A stretch of DNA of 64,000 nucleotides from Hyphomicrobium_A sp963817485 (GCA_963817485.1 CAWFOR010000013.1:124001-188000), one strand, 5' to 3'; shown: positions 10,075-19,639, counted from the first letter of the stretch. Made by a program: numbers and translations. The notes: generated from the letters alone by a model not told the origin.

Positions 10075-11187
10075 ATGTCTGAAGGATCGCGCGCCCAAGC
10101 CTCCATCGCCACCGACCTCTTCGATCCCGTCAAGCTCGGACCCATCACCCTCTCAAATCGCATCGTCATGGCGCCGCTGACCCGCTCGCGCGCCGACGAT
10201 GCCGGCGTCCCCGGCGAGCTGCAGGCGACCTACTACGCTCAGCGCGCCTCCGCCGGCCTCATCATCACGGAAGCCACCAACATCAGCGCCCAAGGCAAGG
10301 GCTACATCCGCACGCCCGGCATCTGGACGCCCGAGCAGGTCGCCGGCTGGCGCCTCACCACCAAGGCGGTGCACGACAAGGGCGGGCACATCTATCTGCA
10401 GCTCTGGCACGTCGGCCGCGTCTCCCACCCCGACATTCAGCCGGGCGACCAGCTCCCCGTGGCGCCGAGCGCGATACGCGCCGAAGGCCAGCAGGCCTAC
10501 ACCTACGAGGGGTTCAAGCCGCTCGTCACGCCGCGCGCGCTCGAGACCGAAGAGATCGCCGGCATCGTCGCCGACTACGCACACGCCGCCAAATGCGCCA
10601 AGGATGCCGGCTTCGACGGCGTCGAGATCCACTCCGCCAACGGCTACCTGCTGCAGCAGTTCCTCTCCGACAAGACCAACAAGCGCACCGACCGGTACGG
10701 CGGCTCCATCGAGAACCGCACGCGCATCGTGGTCGAGGTCGTCGATGCGGTGACGCGCGTGTGGGGCGGCTCGCGCGTCGGCATCAGGCTTTCGCCGCTG
10801 ACGAAGTTCGCCGACATCGGCGACACCAACCCGGAGCCCGTGTACCTGTCGCTGATCGAGCAGATCAATCCGTTCGGGCTCGCCTACATCCACGTCATCG
10901 AGGGCGACACCGGCGGCGAGCGCCACCCGCCCCACAGCTTCGACCTGCAGAAGCTGCGCCGCGCCTTCACAGGCCTCTACATGGCCAACAACGGCTACGA
11001 TCTCGAGCTTGCCGTCGAGGCGCGCGCCAAGAACCTCGCCGACCTCATCTGCTTCGGAAAGCCCTTCATATCGAACCCCGATCTGGTTGAGCGGCTGCGC
11101 GAGGGTGCGGCGCTGACGCCGCCCGATCCGGCGACGTTCTATGCCGGCGACGCGAAGGGCTATATCGACTATCCGGCGCTCGCATAG
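10075..11187 (+). CDS. Alkene reductase, old yellow enzyme family (NemA-like)
   Basis: 370 residues, the usual OYE length. FMN-dependent TIM barrel that reduces activated C=C bonds or nitro compounds with NAD(P)H in the cytoplasm. Visible landmarks: LFDPVKLGPITLSNRIVMAP (FMN contact), APLTRSRA, LQLWHVGRVSHP, VEIHSANGYLLQQF with the His/Asn substrate pair, and RYGGSIENRTR. AGGAG precedes the ATG. Monocistronic; likely xenobiotic or electrophile detoxification. Confidence 0.93.
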   Translation: MSEGSRAQASIATDLFDPVKLGPITLSNRIVMAPLTRSRADDAGVPGELQATYYAQRASAGLIITEATNISAQGKGYIRTPGIWTPEQVAGWRLTTKAVHDKGGHIYLQLWHVGRVSHPDIQPGDQLPVAPSAIRAEGQQAYTYEGFKPLVTPRALETEEIAGIVADYAHAAKCAKDAGFDGVEIHSANGYLLQQFLSDKTNKRTDRYGGSIENRTRIVVEVVDAVTRVWGGSRVGIRLSPLTKFADIGDTNPEPVYLSLIEQINPFGLAYIHVIEGDTGGERHPPHSFDLQKLRRAFTGLYMANNGYDLELAVEARAKNLADLICFGKPFISNPDLVERLREGAALTPPDPATFYAGDAKGYIDYPALA

Positions 11188-11398
11188 CCGGAGGTCGCCA
11201 CGCAGCCCTCGGTCATGCCGTCATGGTTAAGTCGGCGCCGGTAGCGTTTTTCCCGGAATTTTGCGCCTTTTGGGCAACCCATGCGCGGGGCTGGCTGCGC
11301 CGCACCGAAATTCGGGCGCTCACGACATAATTAGCTCACGTAGGCGTGGTCCGTTTTCCTCGACACGGGGTGTCGTATGTCAGTCGAGGGAGGTTTGC

Positions 11399-11896
11399 GT
11401 GTTTGGGCGTAGTCACAATCCTGAGCCGAAGTTTCCGGGTTCCCTGGGCACGAGCCCAGAGACGACGCCGCCGCGGCCGCCCGCACCGACCGGTTTCGTG
11501 CCGGCGCCCGGCAGCCGGCCCGTATCGATCATCGGGTCCGATCTCGCCATCGTCGGCCAGAAGATCACGCTCGTGTGCCAGAGCACGCTCATGGTCATCG
11601 GCGAGGTCAACGGCGACATCAACGGCGACGACGTGACGATCGGCGATACCGGCAAGGTCACCGGCACCATCACCGCGCGCTCGATCACGGTGCACGGCAA
11701 GGTCAAGGGCGCGCTGCGCGGCGAGACGATCGCGCTGCATCCGACCGCTCACATCGAAGGCGACGTGGTGCAGAAGAACCTCATCATCGCCGAGGGCGCG
11801 AAGTTCGACGGACGCGTGCGCGTCGCCAAGGACGCTTCCGAGATCAAGCCCTTGCTCGATGCCGCAGCGGTTGCCGCCGCGACGGTTGCGGGCTGA
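11399..11896 (+). CDS. Bactofilin (polymer-forming cytoskeletal protein)
   Basis: 165 residues from a GTG at 11399 with GAGGGAGG eight bases upstream; the frame is open earlier, but the ribosome site and the usual short N-terminus favour this start. A proline-rich N-terminal tail precedes a right-handed beta helix of short repeats (SIIGSDLAIVGQ, GEVNGDINGDDVTIGDTGKV, GKVKGALRGETIAL). Bactofilins polymerise without nucleotide at the membrane and position cell-wall enzymes. The adjacent coiled-coil membrane protein gene is convergent. Confidence 0.92.
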   Translation: MFGRSHNPEPKFPGSLGTSPETTPPRPPAPTGFVPAPGSRPVSIIGSDLAIVGQKITLVCQSTLMVIGEVNGDINGDDVTIGDTGKVTGTITARSITVHGKVKGALRGETIALHPTAHIEGDVVQKNLIIAEGAKFDGRVRVAKDASEIKPLLDAAAVAAATVAG

Positions 11897-11929
11897 CGGC
11901 GGCGATCGGCTCGAGGATTCGCTAACAGC

Positions 11930-13465
11930 TCAGGCCGACGTCTTGTCGAGGCCGGTGATGCGCTCGAGCAGCCGCGCCCTGCGCGAGGGCTTGGCGGCGT
12001 CCGCGCTGCCGGAATCTGCCGGCTTGGCGGCCGTTGCTCCAGAGGCGGGCTCGGCGGCGCTTGCGGGCTCCTTCGCGCTGTCCCCGTCGAGCGCCTTGAG
12101 GAAGCCACTCACGCGCCGCGGATTGCCCTTCTCCTTCTGCGCCTCTTCCTCAGGCGCACCCGCACGCACAAGCCGCGTCACGCGCGGATCGTTGATGCGA
12201 TCGACGAGCGGGCGGCTTGCCGGCTCCGCCGGCGGAGCGGAGCGACGTGCAGCGCCAGACGCCTGCACCGTGCCCGACCCCAGCCGGCGCATCTCTTCCA
12301 TGAAGTAGGCGGCCTGCCGCGCCAGCCGCTCGTTGCCGGAGGCGACCTCCGCACGCAGCACCTGGATGGTGGAGCCCTGCTCGTCCGACAGCGCCTTCAG
12401 CGCGCTCAGCCTCGCCTTCAGCGCGATCTTGCTGTCCTTGATGCCGCGATCATCGCTGTCGGCGGACTCATACGTCGTCAGCGCCGCCTTGAGCCGCAAC
12501 ACCTCGGCCGCCTGGTCCTGGTTGACCGCCTTGAGGCGCCGGATCTCGGCCTGCGTCTGCGCATCGGCGGCGCCTCCCGCGGCGGTGGCGGCCTCCATGG
12601 CGTTGTCGACGGCCTTGAGCGACGCGGCGCTCTGCTCGGTGCTCGAGCTCAGGCCAAATCCCTTGCGACGCCCCACGACCTTTGCGGGCCGGCTCGGCTC
12701 GTGCGCGCCGTTGGCACCAGCCAGCGGCTCGCGATCGGCAAGAGCCGCAGCCGCTTCCGCCGCCGGTCCGGCGCGCGTCAGCATCGCCTGCAACCGTGCG
12801 ATGAGGGCCGCCTGATCCCGGGTCTTCGTGCGCAGCGACTCGATCTCGGTGCGCAGCGCCACCTCGCCGTCGAAGCGCGGGTCGCCGAGGCCTTCGCGAT
12901 TGCGGGCAGCACGCGTGTTGAGCGCGGCCTTAAGCCGGTGCACCTCGTCCGATTGCTGGGCGTTGATCTGTGTGGCTTCCTCGAGCGCGCGGGTCTGCTT
13001 GTCGCTGCTCTGGCTGAGCGTCACGATCTCGCGGTCGCGCTGGAAGAGGAGCTTTCTCGCTTCCGCCAGCCGGTGCTCGACCTTCGGCAGCCGGTCCATG
13101 ATCGTCTGCTCGAGCACGCGGCGGGCGTTCTCGTGCTCCTCCAGCGAGGAGCGCTGCCGCGCCACGTCGACCTCGAGGCTCGAGATCGCCGCGTCGCGGC
13201 GGTTGAGCTCGACCATCTGCCGGGCCGCGGCTTCCGCCGCCTCCTCGACCGTCATCTCCAGCTTGTGGATGCGGATTGCGTACTCGGCCCGCAGCCGGTC
13301 CTTATCCGCACGGATCTCCGCTTCGGTGAGCGGCATGGAGCGCTTGAGGAATTCGGTCGTGAGGCGCGCAACCCGCCGCCGGTAGAGGGGCGACAGGAAT
13401 AGGGTCAGCAGCGCTGCCGTGAGGAAGCCAAGGGCCGCCAGCATGACCATCTCGATACTGATCAC
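11930..13465 (-). CDS. Membrane-anchored coiled-coil protein, unknown function
   Basis: About 511 residues. One N-terminal membrane helix (MVMLAALGFLTAALLTLFLS) is followed by RRR and then long heptad-rich coiled coils (ADKDRLRAEYAIRIHKLE; EARKLLFQRDREIVTLSQ) and a low-complexity Ala/Pro/Lys tail. GTG at 13465 with GAGGA upstream is my preferred start; an ATG lies five codons later. Likely cytoplasmic coiled coil tethered to the inner membrane. It resembles uncharacterised Hyphomicrobiales proteins. Convergent with bactofilin, 33 bp apart. Confidence 0.85.
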   Translation of the reverse strand: MISIEMVMLAALGFLTAALLTLFLSPLYRRRVARLTTEFLKRSMPLTEAEIRADKDRLRAEYAIRIHKLEMTVEEAAEAAARQMVELNRRDAAISSLEVDVARQRSSLEEHENARRVLEQTIMDRLPKVEHRLAEARKLLFQRDREIVTLSQSSDKQTRALEEATQINAQQSDEVHRLKAALNTRAARNREGLGDPRFDGEVALRTEIESLRTKTRDQAALIARLQAMLTRAGPAAEAAAALADREPLAGANGAHEPSRPAKVVGRRKGFGLSSSTEQSAASLKAVDNAMEAATAAGGAADAQTQAEIRRLKAVNQDQAAEVLRLKAALTTYESADSDDRGIKDSKIALKARLSALKALSDEQGSTIQVLRAEVASGNERLARQAAYFMEEMRRLGSGTVQASGAARRSAPPAEPASRPLVDRINDPRVTRLVRAGAPEEEAQKEKGNPRRVSGFLKALDGDSAKEPASAAEPASGATAAKPADSGSADAAKPSRRARLLERITGLDKTSA

Positions 13466-13624
13466 GCGCGCGTCCTCGACTGCGAAATCCGACGCAAACT
13501 CACCCCCTCGGTCCCATTGAGACGGAGCCTTCCCTCGGCCGATTATCCGACTAGCGAGCATCATGCGCAATGCATCCACCGCGCTTCTCTCCACCGGGCG
13601 CTTCTATCCCTATACGGCAGCGAC

Positions 13625-14488
13625 TCAAAACGGGTTCCACGTGGGCTCCCGGGTATACTTTAAATACCCCACGTTGGCACCTAGCCTGAGCCCAATGCCC
13701 GACCGGATTGGCGCCAGCGTCACACTGCCGTGGGTCTGGAACTGGATGCCGACCCCGCCGACGATGTAGGCTGAGCCCTGCACGCCGGCATAGCGCTCAT
13801 AGATCTGCATGGGGTCGCGCAGGTTGTAGACCAGAATCATGGCCTTGGACCCCTCGCCGCCGAAATCGTAGCCCACCGACGGCCCCTGCCAGTACACCTT
13901 GTGGACGCCGGCGTCCTTCGTATAGAGCGTGCCCTCGCCGTAGCGCAAACCCGCGACAAAGGCGCCGCCGGCATCCTCGCCCAGGATGTAGCCGTTGGGA
14001 CGTCCCTGCTTTTGGAAGGCGTACTCGACGACGTTCGCCAGTCCCTCGCTGACCGCGCCGAAGAAGCGATGGCCGGCGCCGATGATCTCGTTCTGCGAAT
14101 AGCCCTCATGAGGCGGACCGCCGTCGGGCGGCGGCGCGCGGTCGTACTCGCCCGGCGGATGATAGGGCTCGCCGTAGCCGGGCCCCCCATCGTTCGGGCG
14201 GCGGGCCGCCGTATCGGGCCCGTCATAGCGGCGATAGTTGTCGCCCTCGCCATAGGCGCCGCCCGGACGGTAGGGCGGTGCAGCGTCTTGCGGCGCCGCA
14301 TTGGGATCGTAGGCGTCCCCGCGCGGTGGCGTGTAGCCGCCATAGCCGCTGTTCGGGGGTTGATAGGCATCATCCGCCGCGCGCACGCCGTTGGGAAATG
14401 GAAGGGTGGCGACGATGAGCGCGGAGGCGGCCGAGAACACGATGGCAGACCGGCGTACCCAGATGGGGTGCGGCATGGCGCGATCCAT
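13625..14488 (-). CDS. DUF1134 domain-containing exported protein
   Basis: 287 residues: signal peptide (SAIVFSAASALIVATLPF, cleavage after VRA), a Pro/Gly/Tyr-rich disordered region (about residues 40-135), then the DUF1134 domain with KQGRPNGYILGEDAGGAFVA and GLRYGEGTLYTKDAG. DUF1134 proteins are common in Alphaproteobacteria; function unknown, probably envelope associated. The usual DUF1134 protein is shorter; the linker here is an expansion. About 160 bp from the coiled-coil gene downstream. Confidence 0.9.
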   Translation of the reverse strand: MDRAMPHPIWVRRSAIVFSAASALIVATLPFPNGVRAADDAYQPPNSGYGGYTPPRGDAYDPNAAPQDAAPPYRPGGAYGEGDNYRRYDGPDTAARRPNDGGPGYGEPYHPPGEYDRAPPPDGGPPHEGYSQNEIIGAGHRFFGAVSEGLANVVEYAFQKQGRPNGYILGEDAGGAFVAGLRYGEGTLYTKDAGVHKVYWQGPSVGYDFGGEGSKAMILVYNLRDPMQIYERYAGVQGSAYIVGGVGIQFQTHGSVTLAPIRSGIGLRLGANVGYLKYTREPTWNPF

Positions 14489-14618
14489 TGTGTTGCAGAG
14501 ACGCTCGCAGCCAATCTGCGAGATGCCTGCAATTTTATGATCCTTCGTCGCAAAGTATTACGAAAGTGTGGCCGATCCGCGATCTGGCGTGGCCCGAATA
14601 CGGCGGCTTTGCAGAGGC

Positions 14619-15440
14619 TTACGCACTCGCCGACAACGGCGCGCGACCCCATGCCACAAATTTCGGATTGGCAAAGCGCGCGTCACTCTTTCCGTAAGCG
14701 AGCGGCTTGCCGTCGAGCGTCGTTACGGTGCCACCGGCGGCATTGAGGATCGCGTGTCCGGCGGCCGTGTCCCACTCGCTCGTCTCACCGAGCCGGGCAT
14801 AGAGGTCGGCCTCGCCGCGGGCGATCAGGCAGAACTTCAGGGACGAGCTCGCCTTGCGTTTTTCCGCAATCGCGAAGTGCTTCAGGAAGGCATCCGTGCT
14901 CTCCGCGGCATGCGAGCGGCTGGCGAAGGCGACGAGCGCATTCAGGTCCGGCTCGCGCCCGTGCAACGGCTTCAGCTCGAGGCCGTCGAGCGTCGCCGCG
15001 TCGCCGGGAGCGATCTTGGCTTCGACCGCGTGCTCTCGATCGAGCGTTGCATAGAGCAGCGACAGCGCCGGCGCATAGATGATCCCGAAGACCGGCGACC
15101 CGTCCTCGATCAAGCCGATGTTGACCGTGAATTCGGGGCTATTGCGGATGAAGGCGCGCGTGCCGTCGAGCGGATCGACGAGAAAGAAGCGGCCTCCGAT
15201 CGTGGGCGTGCGCCCAGCCGCCACCTCCTCCTCCGCGATCACCGGGACACCCGGAGCGGCGGCGCTCAGCCCCGCGAGCAGCACCTCCTCGGCCTCATGG
15301 TCGGCGATGGTGACGGGCGTGGTGTCGGCCTTGGTCTCGACGGTCACGCCTGCCTTGAAATGCGCCATCTCGATCCGGCCGGCGGCCAGCACCGAGGGGA
15401 GCAGCGCATCGAGGAGAAGCCGGTAGTCCTCTTGCCTCAT
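14619..15440 (-). CDS. cysQ: 3'(2'),5'-bisphosphate nucleotidase CysQ
   Basis: Hydrolyses 3'-phosphoadenosine 5'-phosphate to AMP, removing the inhibitory by-product of sulfate assimilation; Mg-dependent, Li-sensitive inositol-phosphatase fold. Motifs: VIAEEE, then FFLVDPLDGTRAFIR (metal-binding DPLDGT), and SEWDTAAGHAIL near the C-terminus. The ATG at 15440 gives 273 residues, normal for CysQ; an in-frame GTG at 15491 would add 17 residues without a better ribosome site. Confidence 0.93.
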   Translation of the reverse strand: MRQEDYRLLLDALLPSVLAAGRIEMAHFKAGVTVETKADTTPVTIADHEAEEVLLAGLSAAAPGVPVIAEEEVAAGRTPTIGGRFFLVDPLDGTRAFIRNSPEFTVNIGLIEDGSPVFGIIYAPALSLLYATLDREHAVEAKIAPGDAATLDGLELKPLHGREPDLNALVAFASRSHAAESTDAFLKHFAIAEKRKASSSLKFCLIARGEADLYARLGETSEWDTAAGHAILNAAGGTVTTLDGKPLAYGKSDARFANPKFVAWGRAPLSASA

Positions 15441-15695
15441 GCGCCGAGCTAATCTCCTGATTCGCGACAAGCGCGCCAATACGGGCGCCACAGTTGCCCC
15501 TCAACAGCGGCTGCGGGCGCGGCTTACCAAATAAAACAAGGCTCTCGGCGCGAACTAGCGCCCGGCCTTTGCATCCCTGGTGCGGCGCGTGTATCAGATG
15601 GCGAGAGCTCTTCGCAAGCGGCCCCGTTCTCTCGGGTAGTGAGTGCGCCCGAGCCGCTGTCTCCGTTGGGACCTGCGATAGACGAGGGAACATCG

Positions 15696-16346
15696 ATGGG
15701 CCAACGCGCCACTCCGTCCGATCTCGAACTAGCGGCACTTATCTCCAGCAAAATCTGTCACGACGTGATTGGCCCGGTTGGCGCCATCTACAACGGGCTC
15801 GAGATCCTCGACGAGGACGACGACGAGGAGGCTAAGAACTACGCGCTCGACGTCATCCGCAACGTGACCGAGCAGGCCTCCGCTAGGCTGCAGTTTGCGC
15901 GTTTTGCCTTCGGCGCGGCGGGATCCGCCGGCGCCATGATCGATCTCGGCACCGCCGAGCAGATCTCGCGCGGCTTCATCGGTAAGGGCAAGCACAACCT
16001 CACCTGGCGCACCGTCCCCGGCCATATGGGCAAGGACAAGGTGAAGCTCCTGCTGAACCTCGTCGCCAGCGCCGTCACCGCGCTGCCGCGCGGCGGCGAG
16101 ATCGAGGTCCAGATGGGCGGATCGCTCGAGGACCCAAGCTTCCTCATCCGCTGCCGCGGCCCCAACGCGCGCCCGCCGCAGTACCTGGGCGAGTTCATCA
16201 CCGGCGATCGCCTGCCCGCGCTCGATGCCATGACCATCCAGGCCTACTACACGTGGCGCCTCGCCGGCACGGCCGGCATGCGGCTCGAGGTATTGCCCGA
16301 CGGGGCCGACGTGCTCTTGTCGGCAAAGCCGCAAGGCGCGAAGTAG
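15696..16346 (+). CDS. chpT: Histidine phosphotransferase ChpT
   Basis: 216 residues from the ATG at 15696 (GAGGGA six bases upstream); a GTG at 15639 is less likely. ChpT passes phosphate from the hybrid kinase CckA to CtrA and CpdR in the alphaproteobacterial cell-cycle relay. The phospho-accepting histidine is H22 in SSKICHDVIGPVGAIYNGLE, the DHp-like signature. The C-terminal half is the degenerate ATPase-like domain that docks receiver domains. Divergent from cysQ. Expected to be essential or strongly growth-linked. Confidence 0.92.
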   Translation: MGQRATPSDLELAALISSKICHDVIGPVGAIYNGLEILDEDDDEEAKNYALDVIRNVTEQASARLQFARFAFGAAGSAGAMIDLGTAEQISRGFIGKGKHNLTWRTVPGHMGKDKVKLLLNLVASAVTALPRGGEIEVQMGGSLEDPSFLIRCRGPNARPPQYLGEFITGDRLPALDAMTIQAYYTWRLAGTAGMRLEVLPDGADVLLSAKPQGAK

Positions 16347-16423
16347 CGGCGGCGCAAACTCCGTTCCGCACTGCAAGGAGCGTGGCCGGGCTGGCGCCGG
16401 CCGCGCCCCTGCTGCTAAGGCTC

Positions 16424-17077
16424 GTGCCAGCCAACAACAAGAAGAGCTCCGAACCCGTGCTGCGCGTCGAGCATCTGCAGGCGGGCACGCTGCCGCCCCT
16501 CACCTTCGAGGTGGCCGCCGGCGAGTGCCTCGCCATCGAGGGGCCTTCCGGCGCCGGCAAGACGTTGCTCCTGCGCGCCATCGCCGACCTCGATCCCGCG
16601 CCCGGGCAGGTGTTCCTCAACGGCGCGGAGCGCAACGAGATGCCGGGCTACGAGTGGCGCCGCCACGTGCGCTACTGCGCAGCCGAGCCCGCGTGGTGGA
16701 CGGACACGCCGCGCGCGGCGTTCGCGAACGCGCCGCCGGGCCGCGTCGACCGTCTCCTGCATTCGCTCGGGCTTGAGCCACAGGTGCTCGACCGCGCGCT
16801 CTCGGCGCTCTCTACCGGCGAGCGCCAGCGGCTGGCACTCGCCCGGGCGCTTACCGACGAGCCGCCGCTGCTGCTGCTGGACGAGCCGACCGGCGCGCTC
16901 GATCCGCAATCGGCGGCGCTGGTCGAGGAATTGATCAAGTACCAGATGCTGTCGGGGCGCAGCGCCATCCTCGTGAGCCACGACCGCGGCCAGATCGAGC
17001 GGCTCGCTCACGCACGGCTGCTGCTGTCGAAGCCGGCCGCCGCCAGCGCAAGCCCCACCGTCGTGGCTGCACCATGA
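16424..17077 (+). CDS. fetA: ABC transporter ATP-binding protein FetA-like
   Basis: About 217 residues from a GTG at 16424; earlier in-frame GTG codons exist and the start is uncertain. Walker A GPSGAGKT (residues 40-47), signature LSTGERQRLALARAL and Walker B LLLLDEPTGALD are intact. Overlaps the FetB permease gene by four bases (ATGA). FetAB is an inner-membrane exporter linked in E. coli to iron efflux and peroxide resistance. It starts about 80 bp after chpT and may share its transcript. Confidence 0.88.
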   Translation: MPANNKKSSEPVLRVEHLQAGTLPPLTFEVAAGECLAIEGPSGAGKTLLLRAIADLDPAPGQVFLNGAERNEMPGYEWRRHVRYCAAEPAWWTDTPRAAFANAPPGRVDRLLHSLGLEPQVLDRALSALSTGERQRLALARALTDEPPLLLLDEPTGALDPQSAALVEELIKYQMLSGRSAILVSHDRGQIERLAHARLLLSKPAAASASPTVVAAP

Positions 17078-17886
17078 ACGCCGCCGCAAACACCATCGCG
17101 CTGACCCCGCTCGATCTCGTGCTGGCGGCGAGCCTGCTCGTGATCAATGCCGCCATCTCTTGGGCCTTCGGCCTGCGGCTCGAGCGCGGCATCGCCTTCG
17201 CCGCGACGCGCATGGTGGTCCAGCTCGCGCTCGTCGGGCTCGTGCTGAAATTCATCTTCGCGCAAACCTCGCCCGTGTGGACGCTCGCGCTCGTGCTCGT
17301 CATGGCGGCAGCGGCCGGCGTCGAGGTGGTGACGCGCCAGCACCGCCGCCTCAAGGGCTGGCAGGCGTTTGGGCTGTCCTCGGCGACGCTGCTGTTCATC
17401 GGCGTTGCCATCACGTCGCTCGGCGTCGGCGTCATCATCGAGCCCGAGCCCTGGTATGCCCCGCGCTACGTGCTGCCGATCCTCGGCATGGTGCTCGGCA
17501 ACGCCATGACCGCGATGAGCCTCGTGCTGGACACCTTCTGCGAGACCGTCACACGCGAGCGCACGGCGATCGAGGCGCGGCTCGCGCTCGGCGCGCAGCG
17601 CCAGGAGGCCATGAGCGGCGCGCTGCGAGCCTCGCTGCGCACCGGCATGACGCCGATCCTCACGTCGATGGCGACGACGGGCATCGTCGCGCTGCCCGGC
17701 ATGATGACGGGGCAGATCCTCGCCGGCGCCGATCCGGTGGAGGCGGTCAAATATCAGGTCCTGATCATGTTCCTGATCGCTGCCGCGACCGCGCTTGCCT
17801 CGTTCTTCGGGGGGCTCGGCGCGGCGCTGCTGCTGACGGACAAGCGCCATCGGCTACGGCTGGAACGGCTCGCCGCCCCGAAATAG
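17074..17886 (+). CDS. fetB: Iron export ABC transporter permease FetB (UPF0014)
   Basis: 270 residues with six to seven predicted membrane segments. The family core is visible: ISWAFGLRLERGIAFAATRM, VLPILGMVLGNAMTAMSL, then ERTAIEARLALGAQRQEAM (cytoplasmic loop contacting the ATPase) and ALPGMMTGQILAGADPVEAV. Start overlaps the fetA stop by four bases, implying translational coupling. A nine-pair hairpin at 17906-17927 follows the stop. Confidence 0.92.
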   Translation: MNAAANTIALTPLDLVLAASLLVINAAISWAFGLRLERGIAFAATRMVVQLALVGLVLKFIFAQTSPVWTLALVLVMAAAAGVEVVTRQHRRLKGWQAFGLSSATLLFIGVAITSLGVGVIIEPEPWYAPRYVLPILGMVLGNAMTAMSLVLDTFCETVTRERTAIEARLALGAQRQEAMSGALRASLRTGMTPILTSMATTGIVALPGMMTGQILAGADPVEAVKYQVLIMFLIAAATALASFFGGLGAALLLTDKRHRLRLERLAAPK

Positions 17887-17905
17887 GCAGCGGCAGAAAT
17901 GCGTA

Positions 17906-17927
17906 CGCCGGAGGCGAGCCTCCGGCG
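17906..17927. other. Hairpin after fetB
   Basis: CGCCGGAGG, loop CGAG, CCTCCGGCG: nine perfect pairs 20 bp after the fetB stop, without a T run. It may protect the 3' end or act as a weak or factor-dependent terminator between fetB and the convergent secreted-protein gene. Confidence 0.45.
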
Positions 17928-17964
17928 CAGCGAGCAAATCGGCAATTGATCGGCGGCTTTTGGC

Positions 17965-18879
17965 TCAGGGCCCCGCGTCGATCGGCGGCACGACCGCGCC
18001 GTGGGTCGCAGCACTCGCGGCGACCGCGGCAGCGGCGGCTTCTTTTGCCGCGGCGGCAGCCGTCTCAGCGGCAACGGCGGCACGCTCGGCGGCGGCAGCG
18101 GCGGCTGTTGCGGCAGCGCTGGCGGCAGCCGGATCCTTCTTGTTTGCGGGCTTTGCCGGCGCGTTAGGCGCGGCCGGCGCTTCAGGTACAGCGTCCACGC
18201 TCTTCACCGGAGCCGGCACGGCATCCGGGGTCGCGGCTGCGTGTTGCTTCAGCGCTGAGAGAGGGTCCTTCGGAAGCGTACCCGTCTCCGTGACGGCTGG
18301 AGGAGCAGGCGCCACAGGCGCCATCTCAGCGGCCTTCGGCGGCTCGACGGCAGGAGGCGGAGTGGGCTCGGCCGCCGCCGGTGTCTCGGCTGGCGGGATC
18401 ACGGCGGCGGTGTCGGAAGGTGGCGCAGCTTCGGCTGCGGCAGGAGGCGTCGCGGTCTTGGCATCCGCCTTCGCCGTCTTCTTGTCGTGACCCTGGGCGA
18501 CCGCTTTGCGGATCGGCGTGGGCGGAACGCCGGCCTCACCGTCCTCGGGCGTTGCGGCAGCGGTCTCCGGAATCGAGCCGCCCTTGCCGTCGTTCCAGCA
18601 GACGTTGGCGGAGGCGGTGCAGGTGTGCTCGTCGAAGACCACGAAGTTGAGGAACAGCTCGCAGTTCACCGTCTTGGAGCCGGTCTTGTAGTCCTTGATC
18701 TTGTTCTGGGCCGCCCACTCGGCGATGTGCTTGTCGAGCAACTCTTTGGCGTCCTTGGTAGGACCGTCCTTGCCATAGTCGTTCACCGTGAAGCCAAAGC
18801 GCTTGCACGAGGCATCTGCAGGCGCGGCGCTAACGGCGACGCCTGCGAGCACAGCAACAGCAAGAGTGAGCGCGCGCAT
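17965..18879 (-). CDS. Secreted Ala/Pro-rich protein, unknown function
   Basis: 304 residues from the ATG at 18879 (AGGGGGC upstream). Signal peptide MRALTLAVAVLAGVAVSAAP, then a small N-terminal domain (SCKRFGFTVNDYGKDGPTKD; NKIKDYKTGSKTVNCELFLN; HTCTASANVCW) with four cysteines after the signal. From about residue 115 on it is Ala/Pro-rich low complexity ending in long alanine runs. The N-terminal domain is conserved-looking and probably functional; the tail may span the periplasm or bind cell wall. Family not recognised. Confidence 0.75.
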   Translation of the reverse strand: MRALTLAVAVLAGVAVSAAPADASCKRFGFTVNDYGKDGPTKDAKELLDKHIAEWAAQNKIKDYKTGSKTVNCELFLNFVVFDEHTCTASANVCWNDGKGGSIPETAAATPEDGEAGVPPTPIRKAVAQGHDKKTAKADAKTATPPAAAEAAPPSDTAAVIPPAETPAAAEPTPPPAVEPPKAAEMAPVAPAPPAVTETGTLPKDPLSALKQHAAATPDAVPAPVKSVDAVPEAPAAPNAPAKPANKKDPAAASAAATAAAAAAERAAVAAETAAAAAKEAAAAAVAASAATHGAVVPPIDAGP

Positions 18880-19013
18880 CAAAAAGCCCCCTGTCGGCAC
18901 GGACTAAACACCCGTGATCGCTGAAGCTATAGCGATGAGTCCGTGCCCTGCCTAGGTCCGGATCCACCATTTGTGTGCAGCAAAAAGCAGCGAAACCGGG
19001 GCAGTTGGGCCCC

Positions 19014-19358
19014 TCAGTTCATGTAGGGTGAATCGCCGCCGTTCCGGTTAATGCCGGAATCGAAGAAAAATCCGCTGTCGAAGGGCCCGCCCGGCGACTG
19101 CTTGTTGATGTACGGGTCGATGTAGCCGCCGTAGAGCTGGAAGTAGCGGGCGATCGACGCGGGCGAATTTTCGTTGCTGGGGCTCAGGGTGTACCCGCGC
19201 GCCTGGGTGCGCCGCTTGGCCTTGCGCGGGGGCTTCGGCTGGTCGCCGTCATCGGCCCGCGCGCCGGCGATCGTGTTCATCCCGGCGACATCCGCCGTGA
19301 CGAAGACGAGTAGCCCCGCCGCGCTCAAGAGAAGGGCGTAAGCGAGTGAACGGCTCAT
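19014..19358 (-). CDS. Small exported protein, unknown function
   Basis: 114 residues from the ATG at 19358 (MSRSLAYALLLSAAGLLVFV signal or anchor helix). The mature part has a basic stretch (PPRKAKRRTQARGYTLS) and a Tyr/Gly/Phe-rich C-terminus (ARYFQLYGGYIDPYINKQSP). The open frame continues to 19580, but the upstream part lacks coding character. A hairpin (GGTCCG CTCC CGGACC, 19383-19398) sits in its leader. Family not recognised. Confidence 0.6.
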   Translation of the reverse strand: MSRSLAYALLLSAAGLLVFVTADVAGMNTIAGARADDGDQPKPPRKAKRRTQARGYTLSPSNENSPASIARYFQLYGGYIDPYINKQSPGGPFDSGFFFDSGINRNGGDSPYMN

Positions 19359-19639
19359 GATCTGACAGCCCCTTGTTCCTTCGGTCCGCTCCCGGACCAC
19401 ATCGCTGTATCTGGGGCGGAGAATACCGAAATTCGCCCCCCAAACCGGCAAAAGCGTGTTCTGCCACGCGTTTTGCGATCCTCTGTCACCCACCGAACAC
19501 GCCCGGCTCGGGGACACGCCTAGCCGCTGTTCAGTTCCACCAAAGGGGCGCAACCGAACAGTCGGCAGTATCATTCCCATACACTGCTTAGTGAGACATT
19601 AACCGGCCGGCGCCCACGGCAGCCTGATCTATGTCAGCG

